Virus record (IMG/VR): IMGVR_UViG_3300033151_001073
Coordinates: 1-42,749 of that record
Origin: a virus
Length of the DNA: 42,749 bases
Strand: one strand, 5' to 3'
Positions 23,436 to 32,015 of the stretch are shown here, piece by piece (positions within the stretch are counted from its first letter, which is position 1; every line of letters begins with the position of its first letter). The translations under genes and the position numbers were made by a program. Below the pieces are notes generated by a model that was not told where the DNA came from, made no database searches, and saw nothing but the letters and a program-made list of their open reading frames with translations.

Positions 23436-25036
23436 TGGCGAATGTTTTTTCATATGATTTGGATTGCGTTGCCGTTTGGAGATTTGAGTCGGGGGCGTTG
23501 ACCACCGATTCGCAGCGGTCCAATACGCTCACCGATAACAATACCGTCGGAACGGAAACATCTGATTATAAGGAGGGGTCCGCTTGTGCGGATTTTGAGT
23601 TATCCAACTCTGAATATTTTTCAATTACGGATACAAATCTTGATTCCGCCTTCCCAATGAAGTCTGGAGATACAAACAAAAAACTCAGCATCTGTGGTTG
23701 GTTTAAACCTGAAAGTCTTTCTGGCGGGGCCATCGGAGTATTTTCAAAGTATGATAGTGGTGGTGATAGACGATGTTTTATGCTTCGAATTGATGGTACC
23801 GATAATTTCATAATGTATATTGGCTATAATGGGGGGGCCAGCTCAGAAGCATTGGTAACGGCTGGCACCCCCGCAACTGGCCACTGGTATCATGTAGGAT
23901 TTACATTTAATGACTCTGACAAGTCCTGGCAGTTTGTTTTGTGGGATGACACCGCAGGTTCAAAAGTCATAGACGCAAGCGGGACTGCAGCGAATAATAT
24001 TAATATCTCCACAGCGGGCTTCTTCATTGGCGGGCGGGATGAAAATGGTGGGGTTGATTATTTTTTTGATGGGCTGATTGATGAAGTTGTTGTTTTTAAT
24101 GATATTTTAACAGCTGCTCAAATTGACGAAATCCGCCAGGGGGCATATTCAGAGGGTCCTATTACATGCCCGCCATTCGAAGCAGTCGCTGCCCTGATCG
24201 CCACCCCTGAAATTCAAATCCCATGCGAACCGTTTGAAGCTGACGGGGTTTTATCTGCGGATGTGTTCGCTGGGGCGTTTGTCAACTGTGAACCGTTTAT
24301 CGCCGCTGCAGGATGGGTAGCGCCAATCATTGAATTGCAGGTGAACTGCCCGCCGTTCGTCGTATCCGCATCCCTGATCGTTACATCAGAGATACAATTG
24401 ACCGTTCCGCCGTTTCTGGCAACCGCTGTTCTGGTTCCACCCACCATCTGGGACGGGTCCGCCTGGGCCGCATGGATCGCAGCCAACCAATCCCGGATCA
24501 CCCGCCACTATTATTTCACCCTCACCGGCGATGCGGACGCCACCACCGATGTCACCATCCCCATCACCTCATGGCAGGCCCGCCGGAAATCGGGGGCGCC
24601 CACATTTTTGTCGGTGGTGATCCCCTGGACGGCCGCGTACCAGGCCGCCATTGAGGCCCGGACCCACGGCGTCATGCAGATCCAAATGGCCTATCTCCTG
24701 GACGGGGTGGAGCAGTACCGGGAAATCATCTGCCGGGCCGATTATGAAACCATGCGCGATGATCACGGCGGGCGGAACCATAGCCTGTCCCTGACCGGGC
24801 ACAAAACGGAAACATTCACCCAAAAAACAATTGACCTGCAGGACGTGATTTACGTCTCAAACGACAACGGCGATTACCGGTACCGGTGCGCGAGTTGCGA
24901 CATGTACCTGAACCCCGGGGATACGGCCCGGTACGGCAGCAACGAAATTACCGTAGCCCAAATCGTGTACATGGTGGCCATTGAGGGGGCGGGCACCGTC
25001 ACGGCGTCCATGGATGTCGAGGAGGCGGCCACATGA
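23435..25036 (+). CDS. Tail protein with LamG-like lectin domain and PPF repeats
   Basis: A 533-residue protein. Residues about 5-240 form a LamG/concanavalin-type jelly roll (WRFESGALTTDSQ, SICGWFKPESL, WYHVGFTFNDSD, DGLIDEVVVFN), a fold that often binds carbohydrates. Residues 245-340 are five or so degenerate repeats with CPPFEA, CEPFEAD, CEPFIAA, CPPFVVS and VPPFLAT motifs spaced about 22 residues. Residues 345-530 form a higher-GC C-terminal module with a CASCDMYLNPGD cysteine pair, likely joining it to the next tail protein. It could be a receptor-binding tail component. Confidence 0.8.
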   Translation: MANVFSYDLDCVAVWRFESGALTTDSQRSNTLTDNNTVGTETSDYKEGSACADFELSNSEYFSITDTNLDSAFPMKSGDTNKKLSICGWFKPESLSGGAIGVFSKYDSGGDRRCFMLRIDGTDNFIMYIGYNGGASSEALVTAGTPATGHWYHVGFTFNDSDKSWQFVLWDDTAGSKVIDASGTAANNINISTAGFFIGGRDENGGVDYFFDGLIDEVVVFNDILTAAQIDEIRQGAYSEGPITCPPFEAVAALIATPEIQIPCEPFEADGVLSADVFAGAFVNCEPFIAAAGWVAPIIELQVNCPPFVVSASLIVTSEIQLTVPPFLATAVLVPPTIWDGSAWAAWIAANQSRITRHYYFTLTGDADATTDVTIPITSWQARRKSGAPTFLSVVIPWTAAYQAAIEARTHGVMQIQMAYLLDGVEQYREIICRADYETMRDDHGGRNHSLSLTGHKTETFTQKTIDLQDVIYVSNDNGDYRYRCASCDMYLNPGDTARYGSNEITVAQIVYMVAIEGAGTVTASMDVEEAAT

Positions 25037-27288
25037 GCAAGGGGATCATAAGCGGCGATGGGGAAAACGGTCTGTATGACGTCACTATTGAGATGCTGGA
25101 CGGGTCCCCGTTTGTTTCTCCGGCGTGGTGCGTGGATCGAACAGAGGATTTGAGCGGCGCCGTGGGCATCATTGAGATTGCCGGGGCCCTGGACAAGGGG
25201 TTTAACATCCAGCCCGGCCATGAAAACAACGCCGCTTACAATGCGGCCCGTGACGGGTCTTTGAAGCAAGTGCAGCCGTTCCCGAACACTTCACCCACGG
25301 GTGAGGTCTACTGGAACTGGGCGATGCGCTCAGGGTGGCAGAAGTGGAAACCGAACTATCGGTATGGTGTCATTTCCAACATAAACATGGATTCAGACAC
25401 TTGCAACGTGGCGCTTGACGACTGTTATGCCACCGACGCGCCGGATGGGCAACTGCTCGACATCAATCAAGCGTCAAGCCTCACGGGCGTTGAGATCGAT
25501 TACATGGACTGCAATGCAACGGCTTTTAAAGATGGGGCCCGGGTAATTGTAAAATTTGAGAATAACGACTGGGAAAGTCCAAAGGTGATTGGGTTTGAGA
25601 GTGAACCTCAACCGTGCGTGGAACCGGGACAATATTACGTGTTTTTTGTTGGTCGATGGCCTGGGTCCCATTTTTTGATATGGGATGGCATCTTAAACCA
25701 AGAAGCGGTGCTTGAAGACAACTTCCCTTCTTCCGGATCGCTTGATGCTCATTTTGGTGGTGCGACTCAAGGGTATCTTGCAATCCGTAGATATATGGCT
25801 GACACCCCAGAGCTTGAGGAGGAGCCTGACCGAGATGTAAATACATTATATACCGTCATTGATGATGATAGAGATTCGCAAATTCCTATTACGGACGGGT
25901 TCCAGGATTCCACGGTACAACAGGTATGGTGGAACGGATATAGCGCAGTTACTCAGTTTGAGAGTGTCTGTCCGAACGATCCTGATGTTCCAGAGGATCC
26001 GGATCATTCAAATGATAGGCCATACGACATAGAAAAGGACAGTGCATATAAGGTTTATAATGCACCGTTTAACGGACAATCAGATCAGGACATTATGCGT
26101 GGCCACAATATTGGTCTGTGTGATGTGATGGGAGACCTTTGGAAAGCGACCTGGGATGCGTATTTCTTTGTGGCTTATGGTAATAGTTTCCAATCCGGAT
26201 GGAACACTTTCTCAGGGTTTACCAGGTATGGGATTTTTCAACGTGCTCAATTAGTTGTTCCAAACGCAGGGCCTAGCCTAGAAACTCAATATAGTATCAG
26301 ATCGAGCCACGAAGAGACATCTTCCGGTTGGCAAATTGTTAATGAGGATATTGAGGGCGCATATCCTGATGATGCCAGATGGTATAAGCGGGATACGGAA
26401 TTTAGGTTTTTTATCCCCCCGGGCGAGATGGAAGATTGGAAGATTGCGTACTCCGAATATGATGCGAATGACGCTCTCACTTCTTATGGCATATCGCCTG
26501 GTGAGACCGCTTTAATGAGTGATGGGAAGAATATACGCATAAACCCTTCTTATTTTACGGCCCGGGACTCAGGTGGCTATGATGCAATGATTTACGCTCG
26601 TTTTGACGAAGTGAGTGACACTCAGTTTAACATGTTTCAAATTTATGTTTTTTTGCGGATGCAAAGGACGTCTACGTGGATTGATGGCGTCGGCCCTGAA
26701 TATTCGTATGAACGTATTGTGAAGCTCTGGGCCGGGATGGATGTAACTGAATATTCAGTTGATGGCCCATATCCTAATCCAATAACCCAGGGCCGGAATA
26801 ATGCCTTAGAGGCTGCTATTCTATCTCAAATAAATGCGGCGAACAACGCGCTGACAGATGAGACGGAGTTTGTTGACTATTTACATTTATACACGTTTGT
26901 CCAGAAGCAACCTGAAACTACAATGTTTGAATTAATCAATAATCATCGAGTTTCAATGGGCGTATCTATGGTTAGATGGTCTCCTTGCATATTGGCATCT
27001 ATAGCAACAGAACATAGCCAAAATATAGAAGATCAAACTATAGCGTGTGGCCATACCGGATGGGCAGCTCGACAAACCAAGATTCACGGATATTACGGAA
27101 CATATTTAGTGCTCGGTGAGGTTGTCGCTTGCGATTGGGCCACAGAAGCAGAAGCATTCCAAGCGTGGCTTGATAGCCCGGAACACCGAGCCATAATTGA
27201 AAATGTGGATGTGGATCATGTAGGGTACGGGCGAGTCGGGGACAATTATACTGCGATATTCATGGGTTATTTAGCGGAAGTTATTTGA
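25033..27288 (+). CDS. Tail-tip protein with C-terminal CAP/SCP domain
   Basis: A 751-residue protein that overlaps its neighbour (ATGA). The first 200 residues are high in GC and resemble tail-tip adaptor sequence (DGENGLYDVTIEMLDGSPF, FPNTSPTGEVYWNW). The middle is variable and AT-richer. The last 120 residues are a CAP/PR1-like domain: ELINNHR at the start, a His in GHTGW, GEVVACD, and AFQAWLDSPEHRA followed by VGYGRVGDNYTAIF. CAP domains are common in secreted proteins and can bind lipids or act as hydrolases. As a tail part it might bind or process a surface component; the activity is not predictable. Confidence 0.8.
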   Translation: MSKGIISGDGENGLYDVTIEMLDGSPFVSPAWCVDRTEDLSGAVGIIEIAGALDKGFNIQPGHENNAAYNAARDGSLKQVQPFPNTSPTGEVYWNWAMRSGWQKWKPNYRYGVISNINMDSDTCNVALDDCYATDAPDGQLLDINQASSLTGVEIDYMDCNATAFKDGARVIVKFENNDWESPKVIGFESEPQPCVEPGQYYVFFVGRWPGSHFLIWDGILNQEAVLEDNFPSSGSLDAHFGGATQGYLAIRRYMADTPELEEEPDRDVNTLYTVIDDDRDSQIPITDGFQDSTVQQVWWNGYSAVTQFESVCPNDPDVPEDPDHSNDRPYDIEKDSAYKVYNAPFNGQSDQDIMRGHNIGLCDVMGDLWKATWDAYFFVAYGNSFQSGWNTFSGFTRYGIFQRAQLVVPNAGPSLETQYSIRSSHEETSSGWQIVNEDIEGAYPDDARWYKRDTEFRFFIPPGEMEDWKIAYSEYDANDALTSYGISPGETALMSDGKNIRINPSYFTARDSGGYDAMIYARFDEVSDTQFNMFQIYVFLRMQRTSTWIDGVGPEYSYERIVKLWAGMDVTEYSVDGPYPNPITQGRNNALEAAILSQINAANNALTDETEFVDYLHLYTFVQKQPETTMFELINNHRVSMGVSMVRWSPCILASIATEHSQNIEDQTIACGHTGWAARQTKIHGYYGTYLVLGEVVACDWATEAEAFQAWLDSPEHRAIIENVDVDHVGYGRVGDNYTAIFMGYLAEVI

Positions 27289-27314
27289 TAGACAAAAACC
27301 AAGGAGGAACCACC

Positions 27315-27350
27315 ATGAAAAAAACAATCATTATCATCACCAGGTTCTAA
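27315..27350 (+). CDS. 11-codon mini-ORF in frame with the next gene
   Basis: AAGGAGGAACCACC then ATG opens MKKTIIIITRF and stops at TAA 27348-27350. The frame is the same as for the next gene, starting three bases later at 27354. It has the best ribosome binding site of the junction. It may be a leader peptide, or the residue of a longer gene with a premature stop. Confidence 0.4.
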   Translation: MKKTIIIITRF

Positions 27351-27353
27351 TTG

Positions 27354-27617
27354 ATGACGATTTTAAACTGGATAAACAGAGCATCATTCCGCTGGCGACA
27401 GCTGGCATCGTTCAGGTGGCGTCCCGCGCCGGATTCAATTTTCGGGCAAACCGTCACCACCCGATTCTCCGTGCGGAAACCGGTCTGTGAATTTTCAGAA
27501 ATTGCACCTTCATGCGCGTTTGTTTCCCGCGCGGCCGGGTGCGAATTCACGGGCGGAGCACCGGCGGCGTTGTTCAGGGCCCGGGCGCCCAACACGGTTT
27601 TTGAGGTGGCAACATGA
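27354..27617 (+). CDS. Short-repeat tail-associated protein
   Basis: An 87-residue protein made of roughly ten-residue repeats alternating A-F or C-F motifs (RASFRWRQLASFRWR, TTRFSVRKPVCEFSE, PSCAFVSRAAGCEFTG). Similar repeats occur in small phage tail-region proteins; a stacked beta arrangement is likely. The ATG at 27354 has no ribosome binding site of its own, so translation probably depends on the upstream mini-ORF at 27315. The stop overlaps the next ATG (27614). Confidence 0.6.
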   Translation: MTILNWINRASFRWRQLASFRWRPAPDSIFGQTVTTRFSVRKPVCEFSEIAPSCAFVSRAAGCEFTGGAPAALFRARAPNTVFEVAT

Positions 27618-27973
27618 TTGAAACAACCACGGAATTATCTCCAGGCGCAAGCGAGGAATCCACCTACATCATTCGGGGCCGGTTTTACGATGAAAACAGT
27701 GTGGCGGTTACGCCCAATGCGTTGACCTGGACCCTGACGGATGCCGCCGGGACGGTCATCAACAGCCGGGAGAATATTGTAATCACGCCGGGGACCGTGG
27801 TGGATATCGGATTGAGCGGGGATGACCTGGCCATTTTGACCGGGGAATCGGACCGGGTGTTTGTATGGCGGTACCTGGTGATCGAGGGGAATTATGATTC
27901 CGCGTTCGGATCCGGCCTTCCCATCCGGAGCCAGTGCAAATTCGCCGTGACCAATTTGCGGGGCGTATCATGA
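27614..27973 (+). CDS. Putative tail-associated Ig-like protein
   Basis: A 119-residue beta-rich protein (TYIIRGRFYDENSVAVTP, TWTLTDAAGTVINSR, VDIGLSGDDLAILTG, VWRYLVIEGNYDS) that looks like an Ig-like fold of the kind found on phage capsids and tails. GGCAAC before ATG 27614 is a poor site, so it depends on the coupled upstream gene. Its stop overlaps the next start. Function inferred from context. Confidence 0.65.
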   Translation: MIETTTELSPGASEESTYIIRGRFYDENSVAVTPNALTWTLTDAAGTVINSRENIVITPGTVVDIGLSGDDLAILTGESDRVFVWRYLVIEGNYDSAFGSGLPIRSQCKFAVTNLRGVS

Positions 27974-28800
27974 CCGTCTATGCCATCGGCGCCACATCGT
28001 TGATCGGAGGCGGATCCGGGGCTTTGGATGCGGAGCATGTTAATGATGCCGATGGGAATCTGCAAATTCACGATGGCGATCCGGCTTTTGTGTGTGTGCA
28101 GGGGGATGTCATTTATCATTTTATTGCGGATGCGGATTCAGGCGGCGTGCCGGATGGGGAAGCCGTTATCAAACCTCTCTGGGAGAGTGACGGTGTATCC
28201 TACACCGGGGATTTGCGGTGGATCCGGCATTATGTATTCGGCATCGGCGGGGAAGCGTTTACGACCGCTTTAAAGAACAAACTGGAAGGCGTTGAAGCAT
28301 TGGCCGATGTGACCGATGCTGTGAATGTGGCGGCGGCCGGCGCCGTCATGTCCGAAACGGATCCCGTGTTTTCCGCATGGGATAAGGATTATGCCGATCT
28401 GAGCAATACACCCACGTTGGGGACGGCGGCCGCTGAAAATGTGGGTGCGTTTGCCCCTGCCTTGGGGGCGGATGACAACTATGTGACCGATGCCGAAAAA
28501 TCCGTTGTCGGAAATACGAGCGGTGTCAACACGGGCGATCAGGATTTGAGTGGAAAGGAAAATACCGGGGTTGCCTCCGGATTGGTGACCGCCCATGAAT
28601 CAGCCTACGATCACAGTTTAATCGGTACGGCCCTGCAGGCGGATGGCACAAAGGCCATGACCGGAAATTTGAATATGGGAACGCACAAAATTACCGGCGT
28701 TGTTGACCCGGTTGATGATCAGGATGCGGCTACGAAGAAATTCGTCATGGATCAAATTGAAAACGCCCTGGCAAAGGCCGCGGTGCTCGGAACACTGTAA
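27970..28800 (+). CDS. Tail fibre protein
   Basis: A 276-residue protein with fibre signatures: TDPVFSAWDKDYADLSNTPTL (given in part), NTGDQDLSGKENTGVASG, and near the end GTKAMTGNLNMGTHKITGVV followed by DPVDDQDAATKKFV, the standard repeat of trimeric tail fibres. The ATG at 27970 overlaps the stop of the previous gene. The C-terminus is truncated relative to long fibres and would need the next protein to complete the tip. Confidence 0.82.
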   Translation: MTVYAIGATSLIGGGSGALDAEHVNDADGNLQIHDGDPAFVCVQGDVIYHFIADADSGGVPDGEAVIKPLWESDGVSYTGDLRWIRHYVFGIGGEAFTTALKNKLEGVEALADVTDAVNVAAAGAVMSETDPVFSAWDKDYADLSNTPTLGTAAAENVGAFAPALGADDNYVTDAEKSVVGNTSGVNTGDQDLSGKENTGVASGLVTAHESAYDHSLIGTALQADGTKAMTGNLNMGTHKITGVVDPVDDQDAATKKFVMDQIENALAKAAVLGTL

Positions 28801-28812
28801 ATGGAGGATAAA

Positions 28813-30453
28813 ATGAAACGGATATTGTTGATGGTTTTTATTGCGCTCATGTGGGCGATGCCTGCAAACGCCATGATCTGCCTGGACAACACCGATACCC
28901 TGGAGGGCGGCGCATCGGTTGCGGCTGTGGTGGATTATACGGTGCATGGCCTGGTGGGGAGCACATTTACAAACATCGCCCAGGGGCAGCTATCCGATAC
29001 GGACCCGTCCATACTTTACACTGCGGGAACTGCCATCAGCGTCGTGAGTGTGATTTTCGTCAATACTCATTCATCGGCTGTGACGGTCAATTTTTACCTG
29101 GATCCGGGCAATGCCGGGACTCCCCGGCGGCTGATCCCAAAAAACCTGTCTCTCGGGGCCGGGTACTCCATGGTTTTTGATGGGCAACGGTGCTCTGTGT
29201 TGGATGCCAGTGGAGCGATCCAGCAGAGCTATATTAACCATGCTGCAAGCCACACTGATGGAACGGATGATATCCAAAACGCGACGGCTGCTCAAAAAGG
29301 CCTTGCGACGGCTTCGCAAATCACCAAGCTCGATGGAATTTCGGATTCTGCTGATGTAAGCCAATGGACCACAACGGGCAGCGATATCTATTACAATTCC
29401 GGCAACGTCGGTATCGGGACTACGGCGCCAAATACGTTATTACATTTATATAAATCAGGGGACACAACTACAGTATTTCCAGAAATCAGATTAAGTGCAT
29501 ACGGCGACCAAAGCACTGGTAGGGTAGCTGTAGGTGATACTATTGGAAAGATTTCGTTTTTTAACCCGACTAACGCTGACTTCCAAAAAGCTTATATTGA
29601 TGTGATTGCAGAAGATGACGGTTTTTGGAAGACAGGGGCATCTATACGTCTTTTCACGGTTCCTGAAAATATTGCTGACCCTATAGAAAGGGTAAGAATT
29701 TTAGGAAACGGCAACGTCGGAATCGGGACCACGAGTCCGGGATATAAACTCGAAGTTTCTGGGACCGCACATGTATCCGGAGTTTTTACCGCTGGGACAA
29801 AGACCTTTGTTATTGACCATCCTCTCTTTCCTACCGACAAACTATTGACCCACGCTTCCATCGAAGGTCCACGGCATGATCTGATTTATCGTGGTATTGC
29901 GACGCTGAAAGACGGAAAGGGGAATGTTGATATTGATGATGCTTCCGGTATGACAAGTGGGACGTTTGCCGCGCTTTGTCAAAACGTAGTCGTCACATCA
30001 CTTCAAAATCAGGATAGTTTCGACAGACTGAAGCCCGGCCCGGTGTCGGGTGCGGTATTTGAAATTATCTGTGAAAATAAAACATCGAGCGATAAAGTAG
30101 CTTGGGTGGTAATGGCAGAAAGGCAAGACCCGCTTGTTAAAAATTCATTTCAGAATGATGGAGGCGGTCATTTGATTGTTGAAACTGATAAAGCAGAACC
30201 CACAATCGAGGAATTGTCTTTGCTGCAAAAAGAAGTCGTTGAAACGAAAGATGCGGAGTTAATCGGAACAACGAAAACGCAGACTGTCGATGCCCTGAAC
30301 TGGAAAAAGGGTTATTTGATTCAACCTGAATGTCGGGGCGCGACTAAGCCTATGAAAACGATTGAATATGAAGAAAAGGCCGATGTCGTTGAGCCCCCCA
30401 TTTCCGTAGAGAATAAACGAATTGAAAAACTGGCAACCCCGGCGGTAAAATAA
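28813..30453 (+). CDS. Fibre-like protein with N-terminal signal peptide
   Basis: A 546-residue protein. GGAGG sits seven bases before the ATG at 28813. The N-terminus, MKRILLMVFIALMWAMPANA, is a typical Sec signal peptide with an AxA cleavage site, unusual for a structural tail protein. The body contains two GNVGIGTTAP/GNVGIGTTSP motifs found in fibre and pyocin-like proteins, and a C-terminal half with DALNWKKGYLIQPEC near the end. It may be secreted by the lysogen, or may be a fibre gene recombined with a host secreted-protein gene. No S74 chaperone motif was seen. Confidence 0.75.
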   Translation: MKRILLMVFIALMWAMPANAMICLDNTDTLEGGASVAAVVDYTVHGLVGSTFTNIAQGQLSDTDPSILYTAGTAISVVSVIFVNTHSSAVTVNFYLDPGNAGTPRRLIPKNLSLGAGYSMVFDGQRCSVLDASGAIQQSYINHAASHTDGTDDIQNATAAQKGLATASQITKLDGISDSADVSQWTTTGSDIYYNSGNVGIGTTAPNTLLHLYKSGDTTTVFPEIRLSAYGDQSTGRVAVGDTIGKISFFNPTNADFQKAYIDVIAEDDGFWKTGASIRLFTVPENIADPIERVRILGNGNVGIGTTSPGYKLEVSGTAHVSGVFTAGTKTFVIDHPLFPTDKLLTHASIEGPRHDLIYRGIATLKDGKGNVDIDDASGMTSGTFAALCQNVVVTSLQNQDSFDRLKPGPVSGAVFEIICENKTSSDKVAWVVMAERQDPLVKNSFQNDGGGHLIVETDKAEPTIEELSLLQKEVVETKDAELIGTTKTQTVDALNWKKGYLIQPECRGATKPMKTIEYEEKADVVEPPISVENKRIEKLATPAVK

Positions 30454-30455
30454 TT

Positions 30456-30617
30456 ATGGATGATGATGCCAAAGAAATTTGGGCCATGTTTTTCTTCAGC
30501 AACGCACTTGTTATGGTGTTGCCGTTCATTTTCTTATGGTGTTGCCTGGATTGGCTGTCAAAAACAGTGGGCGGAATTGCTTGGGCGATCCTAACGAGGG
30601 CTAAAAAATGCCGGTAA
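30456..30617 (+). CDS. 53-residue membrane protein
   Basis: ATG at 30456, two bases after the preceding stop, opens a frame of 53 residues. It has a hydrophobic segment (FFFSNALVMVLPFIFLWCC) and a shorter second one, with a basic C-terminus (LTRAKKCR). Its end overlaps the next start at 30608 by ten bases. Position just before the lysis genes suggests a holin or holin regulator, but the sequence alone does not show it. Confidence 0.5.
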   Translation: MDDDAKEIWAMFFFSNALVMVLPFIFLWCCLDWLSKTVGGIAWAILTRAKKCR

Positions 30618-30886
30618 ACGAAATGCCATCATGGGCGGAATGGAACGAACAGCTATCGGAAGAACAGCGAAAGTATTCCCTCTATAAAACTCTTGAGTCT
30701 ATCAACAGTCAGTTAGCAGAGAGAGATAAAAGTTGTGTAGCGCGAGAAACCATTTGCATTGCCCACTTTCAGAAACTGGACCGCCGCAAAAAATGGAACT
30801 CGGCAGAATCAATGCTCGGCGGGATTATCGGTGGGATTTTAGCCGTGATCGGCGGCTGGGCATTTTGGATGGGGCTGGTGCCATGA
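30608..30886 (+). CDS. Lysis-region membrane protein (holin candidate)
   Basis: A 92-residue protein. The N-terminal 65 residues are soluble and helical (KYSLYKTLESINSQLAERD), the C-terminal 25 form one membrane helix (GGIIGGILAVIGGWAFWMGLV). The single C-terminal segment recalls the XhlA type of lysis protein. AGGG lies ahead of the ATG. It overlaps the lysozyme start (ATGA). Confidence 0.65.
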   Translation: MPVNEMPSWAEWNEQLSEEQRKYSLYKTLESINSQLAERDKSCVARETICIAHFQKLDRRKKWNSAESMLGGIIGGILAVIGGWAFWMGLVP

Positions 30887-31293
30887 TGGATGAACTCAGA
30901 AAACGAATCAAAAAAGCGGAAGCATTACGGCTGAAACCCTACCGGGATACTGAGGGGTATTTGACGATCGGATACGGGAGATGCCTGGATATCAAAGGAA
31001 TCTCAAAAGATGAAGCCGAAATGATGCTTGAAACAGATTTGCATCATGCTTCTGATCAGTATTTAAAATTGCCGTGGGCCATGACCAAAAACCTGAACGC
31101 CACCCGGCGTCGGGTAATCGTCGAGATGATTTTCAACCTAGGGCTGGGTGGGGTGTTGGGGTTTAAGCGCATGTGGGCGGCAATTCAGGCCGGGGATTTC
31201 CACCGGGGTGCGAACGAGATGATGGATTCTAAATGGGCTCGGCAGGTAAGGAGCCGGGCAGATCGGTTAGCCGACGATATGAGAGAAGGATAA
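30883..31293 (+). CDS. Endolysin, T4-type lysozyme (GH24)
   Basis: A 136-residue muramidase that cuts the peptidoglycan backbone. Catalytic residues are in place with the T4 spacing: Glu 13, Asp 22 and Thr 28 in AEALRLKPYRDTEGYLTIGY. The rest has the family pattern (VEMIFNLGLGGVLGF, WARQVRSRADRLADD). There is no signal peptide or membrane anchor, so release depends on a holin such as the small membrane genes beside it. Start overlaps the preceding stop. Confidence 0.95.
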   Translation: MMDELRKRIKKAEALRLKPYRDTEGYLTIGYGRCLDIKGISKDEAEMMLETDLHHASDQYLKLPWAMTKNLNATRRRVIVEMIFNLGLGGVLGFKRMWAAIQAGDFHRGANEMMDSKWARQVRSRADRLADDMREG

Positions 31294-31296
31294 ACC

Positions 31297-31647
31297 ATGA
31301 AACGATTTGCAATAATCCTGGTCTTGGTTCTGATGGTCACGGCGTGTGCCACGGCATCATTCTCCAAAAACACTTACGATACCCTTGCGTCATCGGCAGA
31401 TGCCTACAGGGCGTCAATGCAAAGCGCCGGAGACCTCTATTCAAATGGGATGATAACCGAGGAGCAGAAAACCAAAATCATCGTGTACGGGGAGGATTTC
31501 TGGCTGGCTTATCATACGGCGGTTGATGCCCTGGAGGCGTACCAGCTCAACAGGGATCACGCGGGAGTCTATACGGCGCTCGCAACATTATCAACAGCGT
31601 TGGGCTCATTCCTTGAGTATGCCCAATCGTTGCGGGGAGGGTCGTGA
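31297..31647 (+). CDS. Small lipoprotein of the lysis module
   Basis: A 116-residue protein with a lipoprotein signal: MKRFAIILVLVLMVTAC ends in a lipobox Cys at 17. The mature part is alanine-rich and helical. GAAGGA precedes the ATG at 31297. Lysis-region lipoproteins include Rz1-type outer membrane spanins, but no companion Rz was found, so an unassigned envelope role is safer. Its stop shares a base with the next start (31647). Confidence 0.75.
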   Translation: MKRFAIILVLVLMVTACATASFSKNTYDTLASSADAYRASMQSAGDLYSNGMITEEQKTKIIVYGEDFWLAYHTAVDALEAYQLNRDHAGVYTALATLSTALGSFLEYAQSLRGGS

Positions 31648-31817
31648 TGGAATTGGCAGTTGTGATAGCGATCAGTGAGTTGATTTTGAGATATGGCGTG
31701 CCGGCGGGATTATCAATCGTCAAAAGATGGGAATGCGACGGCGAACCGACCCTGGATGACATTCAGTCGCTCAGGGCCATGGTTCCGTTGCCTGAAACGT
31801 TTTTTAAGGAGGCCTAA
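31647..31817 (+). CDS. 56-residue phage protein (unknown function)
   Basis: The frame starts at the ATG overlapping the lipoprotein stop (TGATG) and ends TAA at 31817. The sequence includes IAISELILRYGVPAGLSIVK, a hydrophobic start, and an acidic, proline-containing tail (VPLPETFFKEA) seen in small late phage proteins. AGGAGGCC at its 3' end serves the next gene. No function can be assigned. Confidence 0.6.
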   Translation: MELAVVIAISELILRYGVPAGLSIVKRWECDGEPTLDDIQSLRAMVPLPETFFKEA

Positions 31818-31818
31818 A

Positions 31819-31971
31819 ATGAACCTTGACGACAAGCAAATGGTGATCATCGCGGCTACCGTTTTGGGTGGGATGGCAATGTGTATTATGGCAACTCCGG
31901 AAACGGTGGTGTCAAATATCATCACCGGCCTTTTCGGGATTGCTGTGGGCCGGTCTTATAAAGCGGAATGA
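31819..31971 (+). CDS. Small two-helix membrane protein (holin candidate)
   Basis: A 50-residue protein from ATG 31819 (AAGGAGG upstream). It has two hydrophobic segments, MVIIAATVLGGMAMCIMA and VVSNIITGLFGIAVG, with a short loop and a basic C-terminal end (RSYKAE). This is the size and topology of a class II holin. It lies last in the lysis module, downstream of the endolysin. Confidence 0.65.
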   Translation: MNLDDKQMVIIAATVLGGMAMCIMATPETVVSNIITGLFGIAVGRSYKAE

Positions 31972-32015
31972 AAATGGGCCTATTTGATGCCGTAGGAAAT
32001 TAAAACAAAATTTCC

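Noticed and set aside
23435-30453. Diversity-generating retroelement
   Set aside because: No reverse transcriptase gene and no template/variable repeat pair was seen near the tail genes.
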